From the NCBI GenBank assembly GCA_026260175.1, contig JAKCWW010001904.1, positions 555-64,554 of the forward strand: a stretch of 64,000 nucleotides of DNA, written 5' to 3'. The notes under the pieces are model-generated. The model was not told the origin of the DNA. It saw nothing but the letters and a program-made list of their open reading frames with translations, and ran no database searches. Below, in pieces: positions 25,085 through 35,732 of this stretch (position 1 is its first letter; each line of letters begins with the position of its first letter). Source of the DNA: Reticulitermes lucifugus. Its lineage: Eukaryota; Arthropoda; Insecta; Blattodea; Rhinotermitidae. Made by a program: the position numbers and the translations under genes.

Positions 25085-25325
25085 CGAGACCGGGCAGGTG
25101 AACGTGCCGGCACGCATATTCAGCAGGCGTTCGGTTCGTAATATCGGCTGGCTGCCCTTACTGGGATAGCTTCCTTGACTTGTCTCAGCCCTTCTAGAAA
25201 AACGTTGGGATTAAACCTCGATTAGGCCACAAAAGATTCCTTCTAAACCTTTACCAATTCATCATTTATCCATCATCTAATGGTAGAGGGTCTGTGTCAA
25301 TGACAGCATTACGACACAAAACAAA
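25085..25325 (+). mobile_element. SINE-C copy
   Basis: The body 'tgtctcagcccttctagaaa' and 'acctcgattaggccac' aligns with 27345-27560 and with the reverse complement of 63290-63440. The 3' part 'gacagcattacgac' followed by AC/AA-rich bases corresponds to the end of the other copies. The 5' part contains a degenerate B-box-like 'ttcggttcgtaatatc'. It is a diverged tRNA-derived SINE. Confidence 0.6.
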
Positions 25326-25537
25326 ATAAATTTATCGAGGAAAAAGCCGGAAACTTTTCGAGTAAATTTATCTGTGCTGTAGCCACTTGGACATCTACTG
25401 AGGTGGCTTTCCAGTAGCACTCCTCTGGGAACATTTTTTCATATCACTCTCAGATCTTCAGCGAAAACCAGAAAAACTGGTAAGGCAGTGCCTATTTTAC
25501 TTCAATATCTTCTTCATAATTATTAGCACTCGCATTT
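25326..25537. other. No gene identified
   Basis: Nothing recognised. Confidence 0.4.
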
Positions 25538-25576
25538 CTAATCTGATACACCATCGATAACGGTGTATCAGACTAG
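25538..25576. repeat. Short hairpin, 15-bp arms
   Basis: CTAATCTGATACACC (25538-25552) and GGTGTATCAGACTAG (25562-25576) are reverse complements with one mismatch, around a 9-base loop ATCGATAAC. It could be a relic foldback element or a structured regulatory site. There is no further evidence. Confidence 0.7.
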
Positions 25577-25579
25577 ACT

Positions 25580-26610
25580 CACATTAAGATGACATGTCAT
25601 CACAAAACAACTTTTATTTGACTCAACAACATATTATTACTTATGGAGAAAATCCGCAGTTATTTTCGCGTAATGTGATGGTTCGGATTTCATTACAACT
25701 GGCGACTCTATGCAAGTATAAACTTTGGTAATACATTTATTCGACAAGAGATGTACCCTTAAGATTCAGGTCTTCTGCCTCTTACACTGTGTCGACTCAG
25801 CGTTAACATCGCAGAACACCTGAACGTTCAGTAAGAACGCTGTGAGAACTCCAAGTCTCGCAAAATCTATCCCTTCTTCCCTTTCCGTAGCTATGAGTGG
25901 CCACAATGCTTGCAACCTCCTTATACAATTGCCCCATATCTTCCTTTCAATCACTTCAGCACACACCTGAACCTAATTCAGTTATTCAGGAGATAGAGGC
26001 AGCCGGTCCCTTCTAAACGTCGGAACAAGCTTATTACCATACATGGTGTAATCATCTATAAGGTTATCCTTTGAGTAAAACCTGTCGTGAAGGCCTGGAA
26101 ACTGATATTTCTACTCGATAGAGTTTATACAAAACAGAGAAACTAAATTATAAAAACAGAACAGTTCTCTTAGAAAATAGGGGAACTAGTGTGCCTTGAT
26201 ACGAATTTTGTGGTCAATATCACAAAATTCACAGCTATCAATTCAAGAAAATCGTTCAGTTCGGAATGGATTTTATTGCTGTGAGGAAGGTTTAACTGCG
26301 CGATAGCCGGAAGAGATAAAAGGAAGAACGTCGCGGTGTACAAAGACTGCAGTGGTTACATTTCAGTGCAATATGTAACATTTTACGCATGCCAGTGACT
26401 GCACTTGCTGTCGACAGTTGCATTCAGTAATCGCAATCTGCACTTCAAAGCAGTCGTTTGTAACCGGCAGCAGTAAAGCGATGTATTACATCCGTATAGT
26501 CAGCTTACACAGATCGGACAGTGGGGTATATTCTTACACGGTTTGTTGACTATTACTGGGTTTAGGTTTTAATGAATCGTCTCATAAGAAGGTGGCCTTC
26601 AAGTAACACG
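25580..26610. other. No gene identified
   Basis: Short frames only (a 66-codon minus-strand frame at 25766-25966). No shared repeat. Confidence 0.5.
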
Positions 26611-26612
26611 TT

Positions 26613-27036
26613 GGTCGCATTTTATGCGAATTTGAAATAGTGCGATATATAAAAATGTTAATAAAGTCTCACTTGGAGCACAAAATTTGAAATAATGCGA
26701 ACCCAAAGAAATTAAGAGAGTCTAGTTAGGCGCCAGTTGCATCTCCTGTTCCTTCAGTAGAGTCGGAATGTTATGACTTTTTCCAATTTTTCATGCAGTG
26801 TACAACATTAATTAATCAAAGTGTCATTAAATTAGCTTATATAGTTTTTTATGTATATTGTGCTTAAATGTACGTTTAAAAGCAGAAATGCGCTTCAGTG
26901 GTTGCAGACATGTGCACTCCAAGAAAGCATCCCCCCCTACTTTACATTTGTTCCTATGGGAAGCTTAGTCTTGAATTATGCAAGTTTTGATTTATGCGAG
27001 GTCTTCAGGAAAGCATCCCTCGCATAAAATGCGACC
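26613..27036. mobile_element. Tigger/pogo-like MITE
   Basis: A perfect 17-bp inverted repeat bounds about 424 bp: GGTCGCATTTTATGCGA at 26613-26629 and its reverse complement at 27020-27036. Inside the right end, 'tttatgcgaggtcttcagga' and 'aagcatccctcgcataaaat' have the ATGCGA-rich style of pogo/Tigger termini, and ATGCGA also recurs inside the left end ('gtgcgat', 'aatgcgaa'). No coding sequence lies between, so it would be a non-autonomous, internally deleted derivative. A TA target-site duplication is not evident, perhaps because of decay or because the true ends lie a few bases further out. Confidence 0.5.
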
Positions 27037-27344
27037 GCGATGCATAACGAATTATTTCGTACCCACCATAGCCTAAGTGCCTGCTCATATTCATGGTTGT
27101 TTACATTCTGAACTGCGCGAGATATACAGCAGGCTTCTCCACGTGCCTGTATGCCCATAAATGAACAAGAAGTGTTACAAAAGAACTGATCTATTCGTCC
27201 AGTTAAGAACTCCCCAACATCAGATAGGAGAACCAAACGTACACACTAATACATCAGGAACTCACTGATCTATCCTGAAACAGATGAGGACTACGCATAA
27301 TTGATGTCATTTTAACAGTTTCCGCTATACACTGGAGTTCAGGG

Positions 27345-27560
27345 GGTACCGATTTCGAATCTCGGAAAAGACACCGGTTTTCTTAATCTCTTTCATGGTT
27401 CTCCTCAGCCCCTCCTTAAAAACTCCGAGCGAGTACCTCGAGTAGACCACGGCCCATTCCTGCAAAATCCCTTCTTATTCAACATTCACCAATCTTCTCC
27501 CAGTCGACGTTATATAATCTGAAACACTGACGTCGTTCAATGAAACCAAAGAAACAAAAA
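27345..27560 (+). mobile_element. SINE-C copy
   Basis: The tRNA-like B-box area 'gggtaccgatttcgaatctc' is followed by 'tctcctcagcccctcc' and 'tacctcgagtagaccacggc', matching SINE-C copies at 25085 and 63290. The 3' end 'ctgacgtcgttcaatgaaac' corresponds to the end of the family. Both the tRNA-like head and the body are visible, so this copy best supports a SINE identity. Confidence 0.65.
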
Positions 27561-29154
27561 CAGCTGAAGGGTGCTTCGTGACTATTTGTGTCATATAACT
27601 GAAGGGGTTACGTGGGTGTCACGCTTCATGAGGAAACTTTAAACGTGACACTTATCTGACGTGCTAAACATAGGAATTAAATTCACCTAAACCACTGACG
27701 AAGCACAATAAATGTAAACCCCCCCGTTAACATAGGCTTAATAGTCGCATTATGTCCATCGAAATTTAAAATTAGATGTGTCTATCCTCAAAAATTGAAT
27801 TCTCAATACGTTCTTCTATAATTTACGATAAATATTTCTATGTTAAGGATACTGTGGTAAAGAGAGACAAAAGTTTACGTTGAAGACCCAAGTGAAAATG
27901 GTGCATGACAAGGCCCTCAGGACTCATCTTTGACTATATCCCAACTTAAGTGAGCAACTGCCTGGTAACTCTAAACTCTTCTTCTGCAGGGCTCGTAACC
28001 GGTAAATAATTACACCTGCTCTGTATAGTTGGAAGGGCCCTGATCTCCCTCCAGAATGCATAAATATTCGAGAACAGATTTCTGCGAACAATAGGCAAAG
28101 CACCGAGCGCAACCACAGTACAAGACTTCCACCACTCATTCAAAATTCAAACATCAAACGAATTCAAGAACGGCATAGGTAAAAAACAGAGTTTATACGA
28201 GATTATTATTGTGATGCCGTAGGTTCAACTGGGTTAATGGAAGCACCATTTCTGGGGCCGATTTGTCATAAGCCTCCTTAACATGACGTTTCACCGCTGC
28301 TGAATATATAATACAAAGCCACTGTATGCTATCACGCAGTCATCATTTGCGTAAGAACAAGTGTGTCGCCGCACCATGCTGTACAGTCTCACTGTTCAGG
28401 AATGTACGTGTACTTAGTAAACAGCTAAACCCTTTAAAGCAGAGGACTGTAAAAAGGTATATCGTGAAGACCCCAGGGTTAAACCTAAATTTTGAGTAAT
28501 GGCTTGATATACTGATGGGCAGAGGCCAAAGCTAATATGACGTGCTGGTGTCAGGCTTGATTGCAGCTGCCATGTCAAAGTGATTCAAGTTGCCTCTGTA
28601 TATAGCATAAATTAAATAAGACATGGCATAAACTGCTTTACGAAGCCTTGACTGACAGGGGGCTTGTGTATAATGCATATACATAAGCACCATTGTCAAG
28701 AGTGCTTCATTTACTTACTACTCTCCAAATGCGCATATTTAAAAAGGCTATGTATACTTGAAAAAGACAGAGAGAAATGTCTTCTGGTCAGACGACGCCC
28801 CAAGGCGAGTATGACTGCACTGATCAAATAGAGTAGTTAATGCGATCTGGTCATGGGCCCCAGGGTATGCGGCTCAGCGCCAAGATGAACAAACTGACTG
28901 TTATTTGCAGGGTGACTTGTCTTTGGTCTTAGCCGTCAAGGACTAAACTCTGATGTAGGTAGAGATGTTGCGTAAACAAAAGGCGTCGTTACGCACTGCA
29001 AATCAGCCGTAGACAATACAATCCAAAATCTCCACAACTTGTCTACTACAGACAAAGAGAGAATGAAACGTAACAGTGCGAGTAAAACCCCAAATTATGT
29101 TTCCATCCAATTTTAAAACTAAAACAATTCTCCAAAATTACTTATTTAGGCATA
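27561..29154. other. No gene identified
   Basis: About 1.6 kb with frames below 75 codons and no recognisable repeat. Confidence 0.5.
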
Positions 29155-29372
29155 GGCATTCCTTATATAAACAGAAAATTACTGTCTTTTGCGATGTTAC
29201 AACGTGTAGTGTGATGGATGAACATCGACGTTCCGGAGGAAACCTCCAACCTACTTCTTAAAGGACTAAGAATTTTTTACTCTATCGGAAGATGGACACA
29301 GCAGGTTCCTCCGAAACATCGGCACTTATCGATCAGACTACACGGCGTCACAACGTGCAAGGCAGTAATCTT
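29155..29372. mobile_element. F-repeat, both inverted arms present
   Basis: The left arm (29155-29238; attactgtcttttgcgatg…cgacgttccggaggaaac) is an imperfect reverse complement of the right arm (about 29285-29372; ggttcctccgaaacatcggc…acggcgtcacaacgtg). The arms are about 70 bp and flank a spacer of roughly 50 bp. The left arm translates on the plus strand to ITVFCDVTTCSV, the degraded FWDVxPCSL-like peptide typical of this repeat. The inverted structure suggests a MITE or foldback element of about 215 bp. Several other places in the window hold only one arm. Confidence 0.65.
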
Positions 29373-29374
29373 CG

Positions 29375-30024
29375 TAGTCAGCATCGTTAGAACATTTCAC
29401 ACAAATTCTCCCGGAGAATTCATGATATTCAGTATGGCTAGTCAGAATTTACACATGGGTATTATTTCCGGTTTGGGCAAAATGAAGCGGAAAATGTTTC
29501 CACTCAGGTAGGCCTACTTGCCCCACAGACTGACTCACAGTAACATTATACGTGTTTAATCCAAGGAGCAGCCACAATAGCCCCTCGCAAGGGACCCCTT
29601 CAAGGCATTACACCACAGCTAACCGCAGCATCTTGAACGATAAATCTCAGAGCGTTAACACTCTAGCAAACTACTTGTCTTACATCGCACGTAATTTACA
29701 TGTTGCTTGGGATACCTCCGGAGTCCTTTCTTAGTTGCAGTAAATCATTCTGTTTGGTCTTAACGAGCCAGCAGCACTACAAGATGCAGTCCCCGAGGGG
29801 GTCCTGCCATGGGCTGCCTTCCCTTGTGCTGTAGTTGCACGTAGCAGAGAGGAGACAATAATGACCTTTTGAACACTGGTAAGTGTACGCTCTGATATCT
29901 GGGTGCGTAATCGATATAAATGCGTTAGGAGTCGGAAGACAAGGCCAAAGGAATAAGTCCGGCAAAACACCGACTTATTTAGAAGGTAAAATATTGTCAC
30001 ATTTGTCAAAACATATTAAGGATA
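29375..30024. other. No gene identified
   Basis: Overlapping short frames on both strands (60-92 codons), none recognisable. Confidence 0.45.
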
Positions 30025-30215
30025 ACAACAGGATCTAGTATTAGAACTCCCGTGTCGTATTCGGGAGAACTGTGTTCGATTGTAAGCCTCAATACGAGCT
30101 CTCCTAATATACGCTTTTCAGTGGTTTTTCTGGTACCTCAAAGTAAGGGATGAGATTGTGCCTTAAAATACATCCAAAGTACTTTACTGCACATTCTCTA
30201 TCATCCAGAGTTTAG
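30025..30215 (+). mobile_element. SINE-E: possible tRNA-derived SINE
   Basis: 'gagaactgtgttcgattgta' contains a GTTCGATT B-box-like motif and is followed by 'cagtggtttttctggtacct' and 'aagtaagggatgagattgtg'. That is the style of the insect SINE body that follows a GGTTCGATTCC box. There is only one copy in this window, so the family cannot be confirmed internally. Confidence 0.4.
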
Positions 30216-30552
30216 AAACAACGCCCTTGAAAAACCGAAATTGAAAAATTAACAAAGAAATTGTCAAGTGTAGTAATTTCGTATATATAAACTTATATTA
30301 GGGAGACTGGCATTTCTGTATTTTGGTAATGGTGAGTGGAATGTTTTCAGTACAAGTAGTAGGACGTATTAAATCTCCCTTTATACATCTCAAAACACAA
30401 ACCGAAACAATTAGGACTTTTTTGTGTGGAGAAGGGCCCCGCAGCAAACGCTACGGACGCACCGCAGCCTTGAGGCTTATTATGCAACCCTGTGATGAAG
30501 ATGAAGACCAGTTTTCTTCCATTTTTCCGTGTAACGTAGCACCGATGGAATG

Positions 30553-30682
30553 AAACTGACAGGGGAAAACCGAAGTATTCGGGGAAAAACCTGTCCCAGT
30601 GCCACTTTGTCCACCACAAATCCCTCATGGACTGAGCCGGGATCGAACTCGGGCCTCCGCGATGGGAGGCCAGCGACTTTAG
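30553..30682 (-). mobile_element. SINE-B copy
   Basis: This is the clearest SINE-B copy. The plus strand reads 'ggggaaaaacctgtcccagt', 'gccactttgtccaccacaaa', 'tcatggactgagccgg' and 'gatcgaactcgggcctccgc'. On the minus strand GGCCCGAGTTCGATCCCGG is a good tRNA B box. It aligns with 2541-2668 and 58859-58975. Confidence 0.7.
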
Positions 30683-30684
30683 GT

Positions 30685-31660
30685 ACTTTAAATTTGGCTC
30701 TAAAGTAACTTGGTAATGTGACAAATAATAATCGTATTTACTGTAACACACAATCATCAAACGAATTTATGTTTAGCTAATAAAATACTTTATTGTAAGA
30801 CAAAATTAATAATCGAGTCTGCGTCTTGAATTACGTCTTACTGAAGGTTAATTAAAAGCTGTGTTATTCAATGCAGGTATGTATAATACTGAACTCACAA
30901 TTAAATATACTTTATGAACGGTAATACGATACAGTAATAAAGAATGGCGAAATGAGACAGCTGAAAGAAATTCAGTTCATATGATTTAAATTGATGAGAT
31001 TGCAAATTAAGTATTATGAAAACGAAAAACTTTGCCCCCTGTAAAATTTTTGCTAAAAAACAAAATACATGGGATACTAAATACGAAAGTTAATGGAATA
31101 AAAGCAAAATGGTTTCGAGAAGAATGCGAGATTGATTTTTCGTTTTAAGATTGGAGTCTTTTAAAATGTTACACGGTGCAGCTTCGTAGAGCGTCACTAC
31201 CCAGAAGAACGTAATTTTCATGTTCATCGCTGTGAAAATTTCAAATATTTTTCACAATTTATAAATTTTTACGACGAAATACGCCATAACAACACAAATT
31301 TGAGCACCTAGAGACAAGTAATTTGCAGCAGGCTACAGCTGGATTTCTCAATTTACGTCACACTGCAGTTGGGAGGAACACCGCCAAGTTTGCAACTAAA
31401 TCTTTGAATAGCATGAAGTGAATAAATCATGCCGAAAGACGCGAGAGACGAGAGGTAGTGGTGGATAGGTCCTGGAGCAGTGTTCCTGGGGATCGTAATG
31501 CCAGTCACATCAGGGTACTGATGCTTCAGAAACAATGCTCCATTGTTTCTCATAAAATCTCTGTTTGTAAGACTTACACTTTACAAATTTCGTACAAACT
31601 GACACGAAGAAAACTTGACGTCCTTGTGATGGCAAAGAACTTCAGACACAAATTTTATTC
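30685..31660. other. No gene identified
   Basis: AT-rich. No domain or shared repeat was seen. Confidence 0.5.
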
Positions 31661-31663
31661 TGG

Positions 31664-31782
31664 ATTCACCGTGCATTTTCATTAATTAATATCTCACTAA
31701 CAACTAAATGCACATTTTATTAAAAGAACCAATATAAGGTTTTTAATAAAATGTGCATTTAGTTGGTAGTGAGATATTAATT
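31664..31782. mobile_element. FB element 1: 99-bp foldback with 16-bp leader motif
   Basis: 31684-31782 folds on itself. The arms start AATTAATATCTCACTAACAA and run inward through CTAAATGCACATTTTATTAA to AACC/GGTT around the loop AATATAA, with one mismatch and a small bulge. The inner arm shares AAATGCACA and TTATTAAAAG with the larger palindrome at 34526-34675. The 16 bases attcaccgtgcatttt at 31664-31679 occur identically just before that other palindrome. I infer that the two belong to one small foldback family. No coding potential. Confidence 0.7.
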
Positions 31783-31784
31783 CA

Positions 31785-32626
31785 GACGCAAAGTTACGAT
31801 TATAAGTAAGCCTATATTTAATATTAGGCATATTAAATTATTGTAGTGCAATAGAACACTGTACATAAAGCAAATTGAAATACAAATCAATAACATGCCT
31901 ATATTTTTAGCACATGTTAGAAGAAAATTTAATGAGGTCTACCAAAGTGACAATTCAAATTAAACTTCGTAATTTAAGTAATGAATCAGACCCACGTTTC
32001 TTAATAACGGCATTACCATGGTATTCAACATTTAATGAAATTAACCATCACGAAAAATGAAATTCGGTCACATTTTGTCACTGTCCTACCTTCGATGGTA
32101 CTTCAGTTCAAATGAGTACAAATTTACTTACGACATGCTATCTTCGGCCACGTTGTCTTATATGACGGATTCAAGGAGTGTAAGTCAATAGTAATAAGAC
32201 AACGGAAGTTTCTGATCAGTTTTGTATCGTGCAACTCACAAAACTAAGGTTTACTAGAAACCGACTTTATAAGCGCAGGGTGGTCCAGAAGTCAGTTAAA
32301 CGTTTAGTAAAACGTACAATAAAATACGTTGAGATTTTTTTTATTACGTCATAAATTTACGAAACATGTTCGATATTCAATACTCCATATTTAATGCACA
32401 AATCACAGACCTCTGGTACCGTTTAAAAATTTACTGTCTTATATTTATTATGGCATTAAAACGATAAGAATATTTTTGATTCTTTTGCTCATCTGAAGAG
32501 AGCTCAGTTTATATCTAGGTTTGAATATGCTTCTTACTAAAATACTTTCATTAAACAGGTAAGTTAAATAATTTGGAGCTTTTTCAATTGACTCGTTTTA
32601 TGGCTCAATGCATTTCGAACACTCAG
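31785..32626. other. No gene identified
   Basis: Nothing recognised; very AT-rich. Confidence 0.5.
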
Positions 32627-32860
32627 GTATTCTGGGATGATAAGCCATGTCGTCCGGTAGTTACCGGCGTCTCGGAAAATAGTGATACCTCCATCGTCAG
32701 GGTCTAGCAGTTCAGGACTCTTCTAGGACTGCTAAACCGTGCAGTTGGAGGCAGCAAGCTCCTACGAAACGTCGGAAATTATTTACCGATCACCAAGGCG
32801 TAACATCCAAAAGACTTGAATCTACATCACCAACACTGAGAGCAACTAACATCTCGCAAG
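32627..32860. mobile_element. F-repeat, both inverted arms present
   Basis: The left arm (32627-32695; gtattctgggatgataagcc … ggcgtctcggaaaatagt) and the right arm (about 32748-32820; gttggaggcagcaagctcct … cgaaacgtcgg … aaggcgtaacatccaa) are imperfect reverse complements. The right side extends to 'gagcaactaacatctcgcaa', matching the extended right end seen at 10440 (minus) and 62440. The spacer contains its own pairing: 'ctagcagt' before and 'actgctaa' after 'tcaggactcttctagg'. It is the second full inverted copy in the window. Confidence 0.6.
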
Positions 32861-34500
32861 ATGTTTTTTATAAGGCTACAAAGACCAAACATATTCTCTA
32901 ATCTTCCCTGCTCCACGAACAATTCTACGTTAGGAGAACATTAGTCTTTGTTCATCGATGGAATGATGCACAATAACATAATTTACTCAGGTTATTCTAA
33001 AATATAGCCTGATATATAAAATCCTTCTCTTTCATCAGTTTCCTTCCTTCAATAATCTCTGGCTGTTCTGGTTGCTAGGACACAAAATGAGCTTTAAAAA
33101 CATAACGCGGTCTACGTCCACCAATGTTTAGTCGCAATCAGCCGCAATTGGGTTAAGGAATAAAGCGATTCACTTGGTATTCACAAGTCAAATCAGCATA
33201 TTGCGCGAGGGCAGTAAGTAAGATAAAAAATGTGTAATGTCACAGACTTTTGTTATCGGACAAATCCAGGTTCGAAGCCGGATGAGGTCTCGGTACATAA
33301 TTAACTCCTTGTAGAGGGATATTTGGATACTTCGGGAAGCTAGTTAGTAAGAGAGCGACCAAAGTAGAATGAGGGAATGACTGCGGCGAACCCCCATCAA
33401 AGGACGATGTTATGTTTACCATTTATCAACTGTCAAAAATAGCGAAGTTCGAGAATAGGCACCTCTTTGTGAAATTTGATGCTTGACATTTATTGCGACA
33501 GTAAATTCGTCGATAGAAGGTTACAAACGGCCACGCCTAGATTTGACCAGCAATCGCGGATTTGGGAATTCTGGAGTTATTAGGGAATACCAGCGCGAAT
33601 TTTAGGATAGCCAATTAGGGGTTAGAATACAAAAACTTCAATTTTGGCGTATGGGAGACAGTGAAATTGATATTTCAGCCAATACGAATAGTTAGGAAGT
33701 TAGGAGAGAGTGAGATAGATTGAGTGTGACGAGGTGGTTTTTACGTAAATTTTACGAAACTCCGTTTTGGAATGCGCGAGTGGACGGAAGCACAAATGCT
33801 GTGCTCCGTAAATTTTAGACTTACACAATCAAATTCTAACTAGAAATCATAATCAGTGCGGATTAAGTGACGTGACATTTATTAGTAATTACATTGGATT
33901 GTGATGTTCGTTATTAAGAATTATCTATCACTCGTGAATTTCAAACTTAAATTACGGAAATACAGTGAAAAGTGAAATATATATTGTGTTTACTTTAAAG
34001 GGGTGCAAGGGATTGCATCTAATACAGTAAGCAGTGTAAAAGAAATCATTCAATCAAGTGCTGCAGAAATAGAACCAAATGTAACTATTTAATCAAGGGT
34101 GTTGTTCGTTCAACGTAGTCAGATGTGTTGCGCAGTTGATCCACGACGCACCACATGTAAATAGTCCCTTGAGATTGACCTCAGATCTACCGCACTGAGA
34201 AGTCGGCACAGCACCATCACTTTATGCAGAGCTCTGCGAATTGAGCAAAAGAAGAACATATACATCAGTAACACTTTTGTACTTAAATATTAACTCAACC
34301 ACTGGAAGCCAAGTCGGCGCATTATGGGAAACTTTAATCCTTCACATGCTGTCAGTCTCAGCGCACGGTACGGATGTGAATGCATTTAAGGGTATTATGA
34401 ATTTATTGAAGGGTTAATAATTAAAAACGTTCCATCGGTTTTCTTTCAGGGCGCTAACTTTCTATCACTGAAGAGACAAACTCATCTTTTATTTCACATT
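32861..34500. other. No gene identified
   Basis: A GTTCGAAGCC B-box-like site lies at about 33271-33280, but no A box or family match supports a SINE there. The segment 33520-34330 is less repetitive and has no frame above 60 codons. Nothing else can be named. Confidence 0.45.
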
Positions 34501-34502
34501 AT

Positions 34503-34675
34503 ATTCACCGTGCATTTTGTATAATTGACTAATTCAAACCAACAAATGCACAAAGACAAGTTATGTCATTAATTCCCTTATTAAAAGGTTACCCCAATAC
34601 GCATTGGGGTAACCTTTTAATAAAGGAATTAATGACATAACTTGTCTTTGTGCATTTGTTGGTTTGAATTAGTCA
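34503..34675. mobile_element. FB element 2: 150-bp near-perfect palindrome
   Basis: 34526-34598 and 34603-34675 are 73-base arms that are reverse complements with a single mismatch, around the 4-base loop ACGC. The arm begins TGACTAATTCAAACCAACAA and ends AAAAGGTTACCCCAAT at the loop. The leader attcaccgtgcatttt at 34503-34518 is identical to that before FB element 1, and the arms share AAATGCACA and TTATTAAAAG with it. The near identity of the arms implies a recent origin, gene-conversion upkeep or an assembly foldback. The homology to FB element 1 argues against a pure artefact. Confidence 0.85.
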
Positions 34676-34679
34676 TCTT

Positions 34680-35732
34680 TCATTCTTTGAATACCTACTA
34701 AGCCTGTTACAACCGCATGCAGAAATTTACTCCAATAAGGCCACACTTATTTACAATTATTAAAACTTTATGTAGATATTGATCCAGTATATAAACAAGA
34801 CTTACTTCATTACTTTGACTATACTTTTAAAAAACCTGGGCGTTGAAGTTACATTTTTGGTGGTGTGGTGATAAAATTTTCTGTCGACGACAGTTGACTC
34901 CACAATTACTTTATCCTCTCTTATCTCCAACCTTTTAACCATTCACTACCACTTCTCGTCTTCCTACGTAGATAGAGCTGGGCGGCTACGTTTAAGGTAG
35001 CTTTTGCAGCAGCGAGCTGTGGTTACCAGTATCTCTTCTTGCAAGTCGCCCGTTCTACACCATTCCTAGCGTCATTACTACTTGTGTGAGTACGGTGGTG
35101 TGTACTGCGGTAATTAATTATGCTGAATCCCACAGCAGCAACCACAGCACTACATCTCATGAGGCTTGCTAGTGCGTGACTAATACACACACGTAGACAC
35201 CACGTGTACATATATATTCAACGTTCGTTATCCCGGTTCTAACCTATAACCTCTACGTATGCGAGTAAACAAGGCTATGTTGTCGTTATATGTTCCGTGC
35301 GTTCAAATTTGCAAATGAGGTTTTATCTTTGTGAGGATATATCATAGAGGAGCCCATTTGCAACACTTCACCACCCATCACCACAGTACCTCATGTGTCT
35401 CTTCTTTCATGTTCGTTATTCAACATGTCAACGTAGTGAAACATAAGCTTGTTACGGGAATTCCTGACAACCGCTCAATCTAACCAGGCTATACCCGAAG
35501 CGACTATACTTTGTACAGTCTTGTTGCCGTAGTAACGCTAATGATAAAGATGATTTGTCACAGTCCGACTACATCACTGTCATGCTAAAACCCAGATATG
35601 CTTCAAGTATGAGTACTTAATATTCTTTTAAATAAGAACTGCAGTACTTCAGTTTAGCGTCGCTCTCTGGTCCTTGAAGAAAGGACCAAACCTCACAGTC
35701 GTCATACAATAACCAGAAATGTTCATAGTCTC
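34680..35732. other. No gene identified
   Basis: A minus-strand frame of 62 codons (35023-35211) is unremarkable. Composition around 34950-35220 is less AT-rich than average, but no domain or repeat was recognised. Confidence 0.5.

Noticed and set aside
33263-33420. GGTTCGAAGCC B-box-like site, considered as a further SINE
   Set aside because: No A box at the proper distance and no match to any of the SINE bodies in this window.
33520-34330. Considered as a long terminal repeat or other retroviral fossil because of its distinct composition
   Set aside because: No TG...CA ends, no second copy in the window, no primer-binding site and no coding sequence. No LTR or virus-derived element could be supported anywhere in the window.
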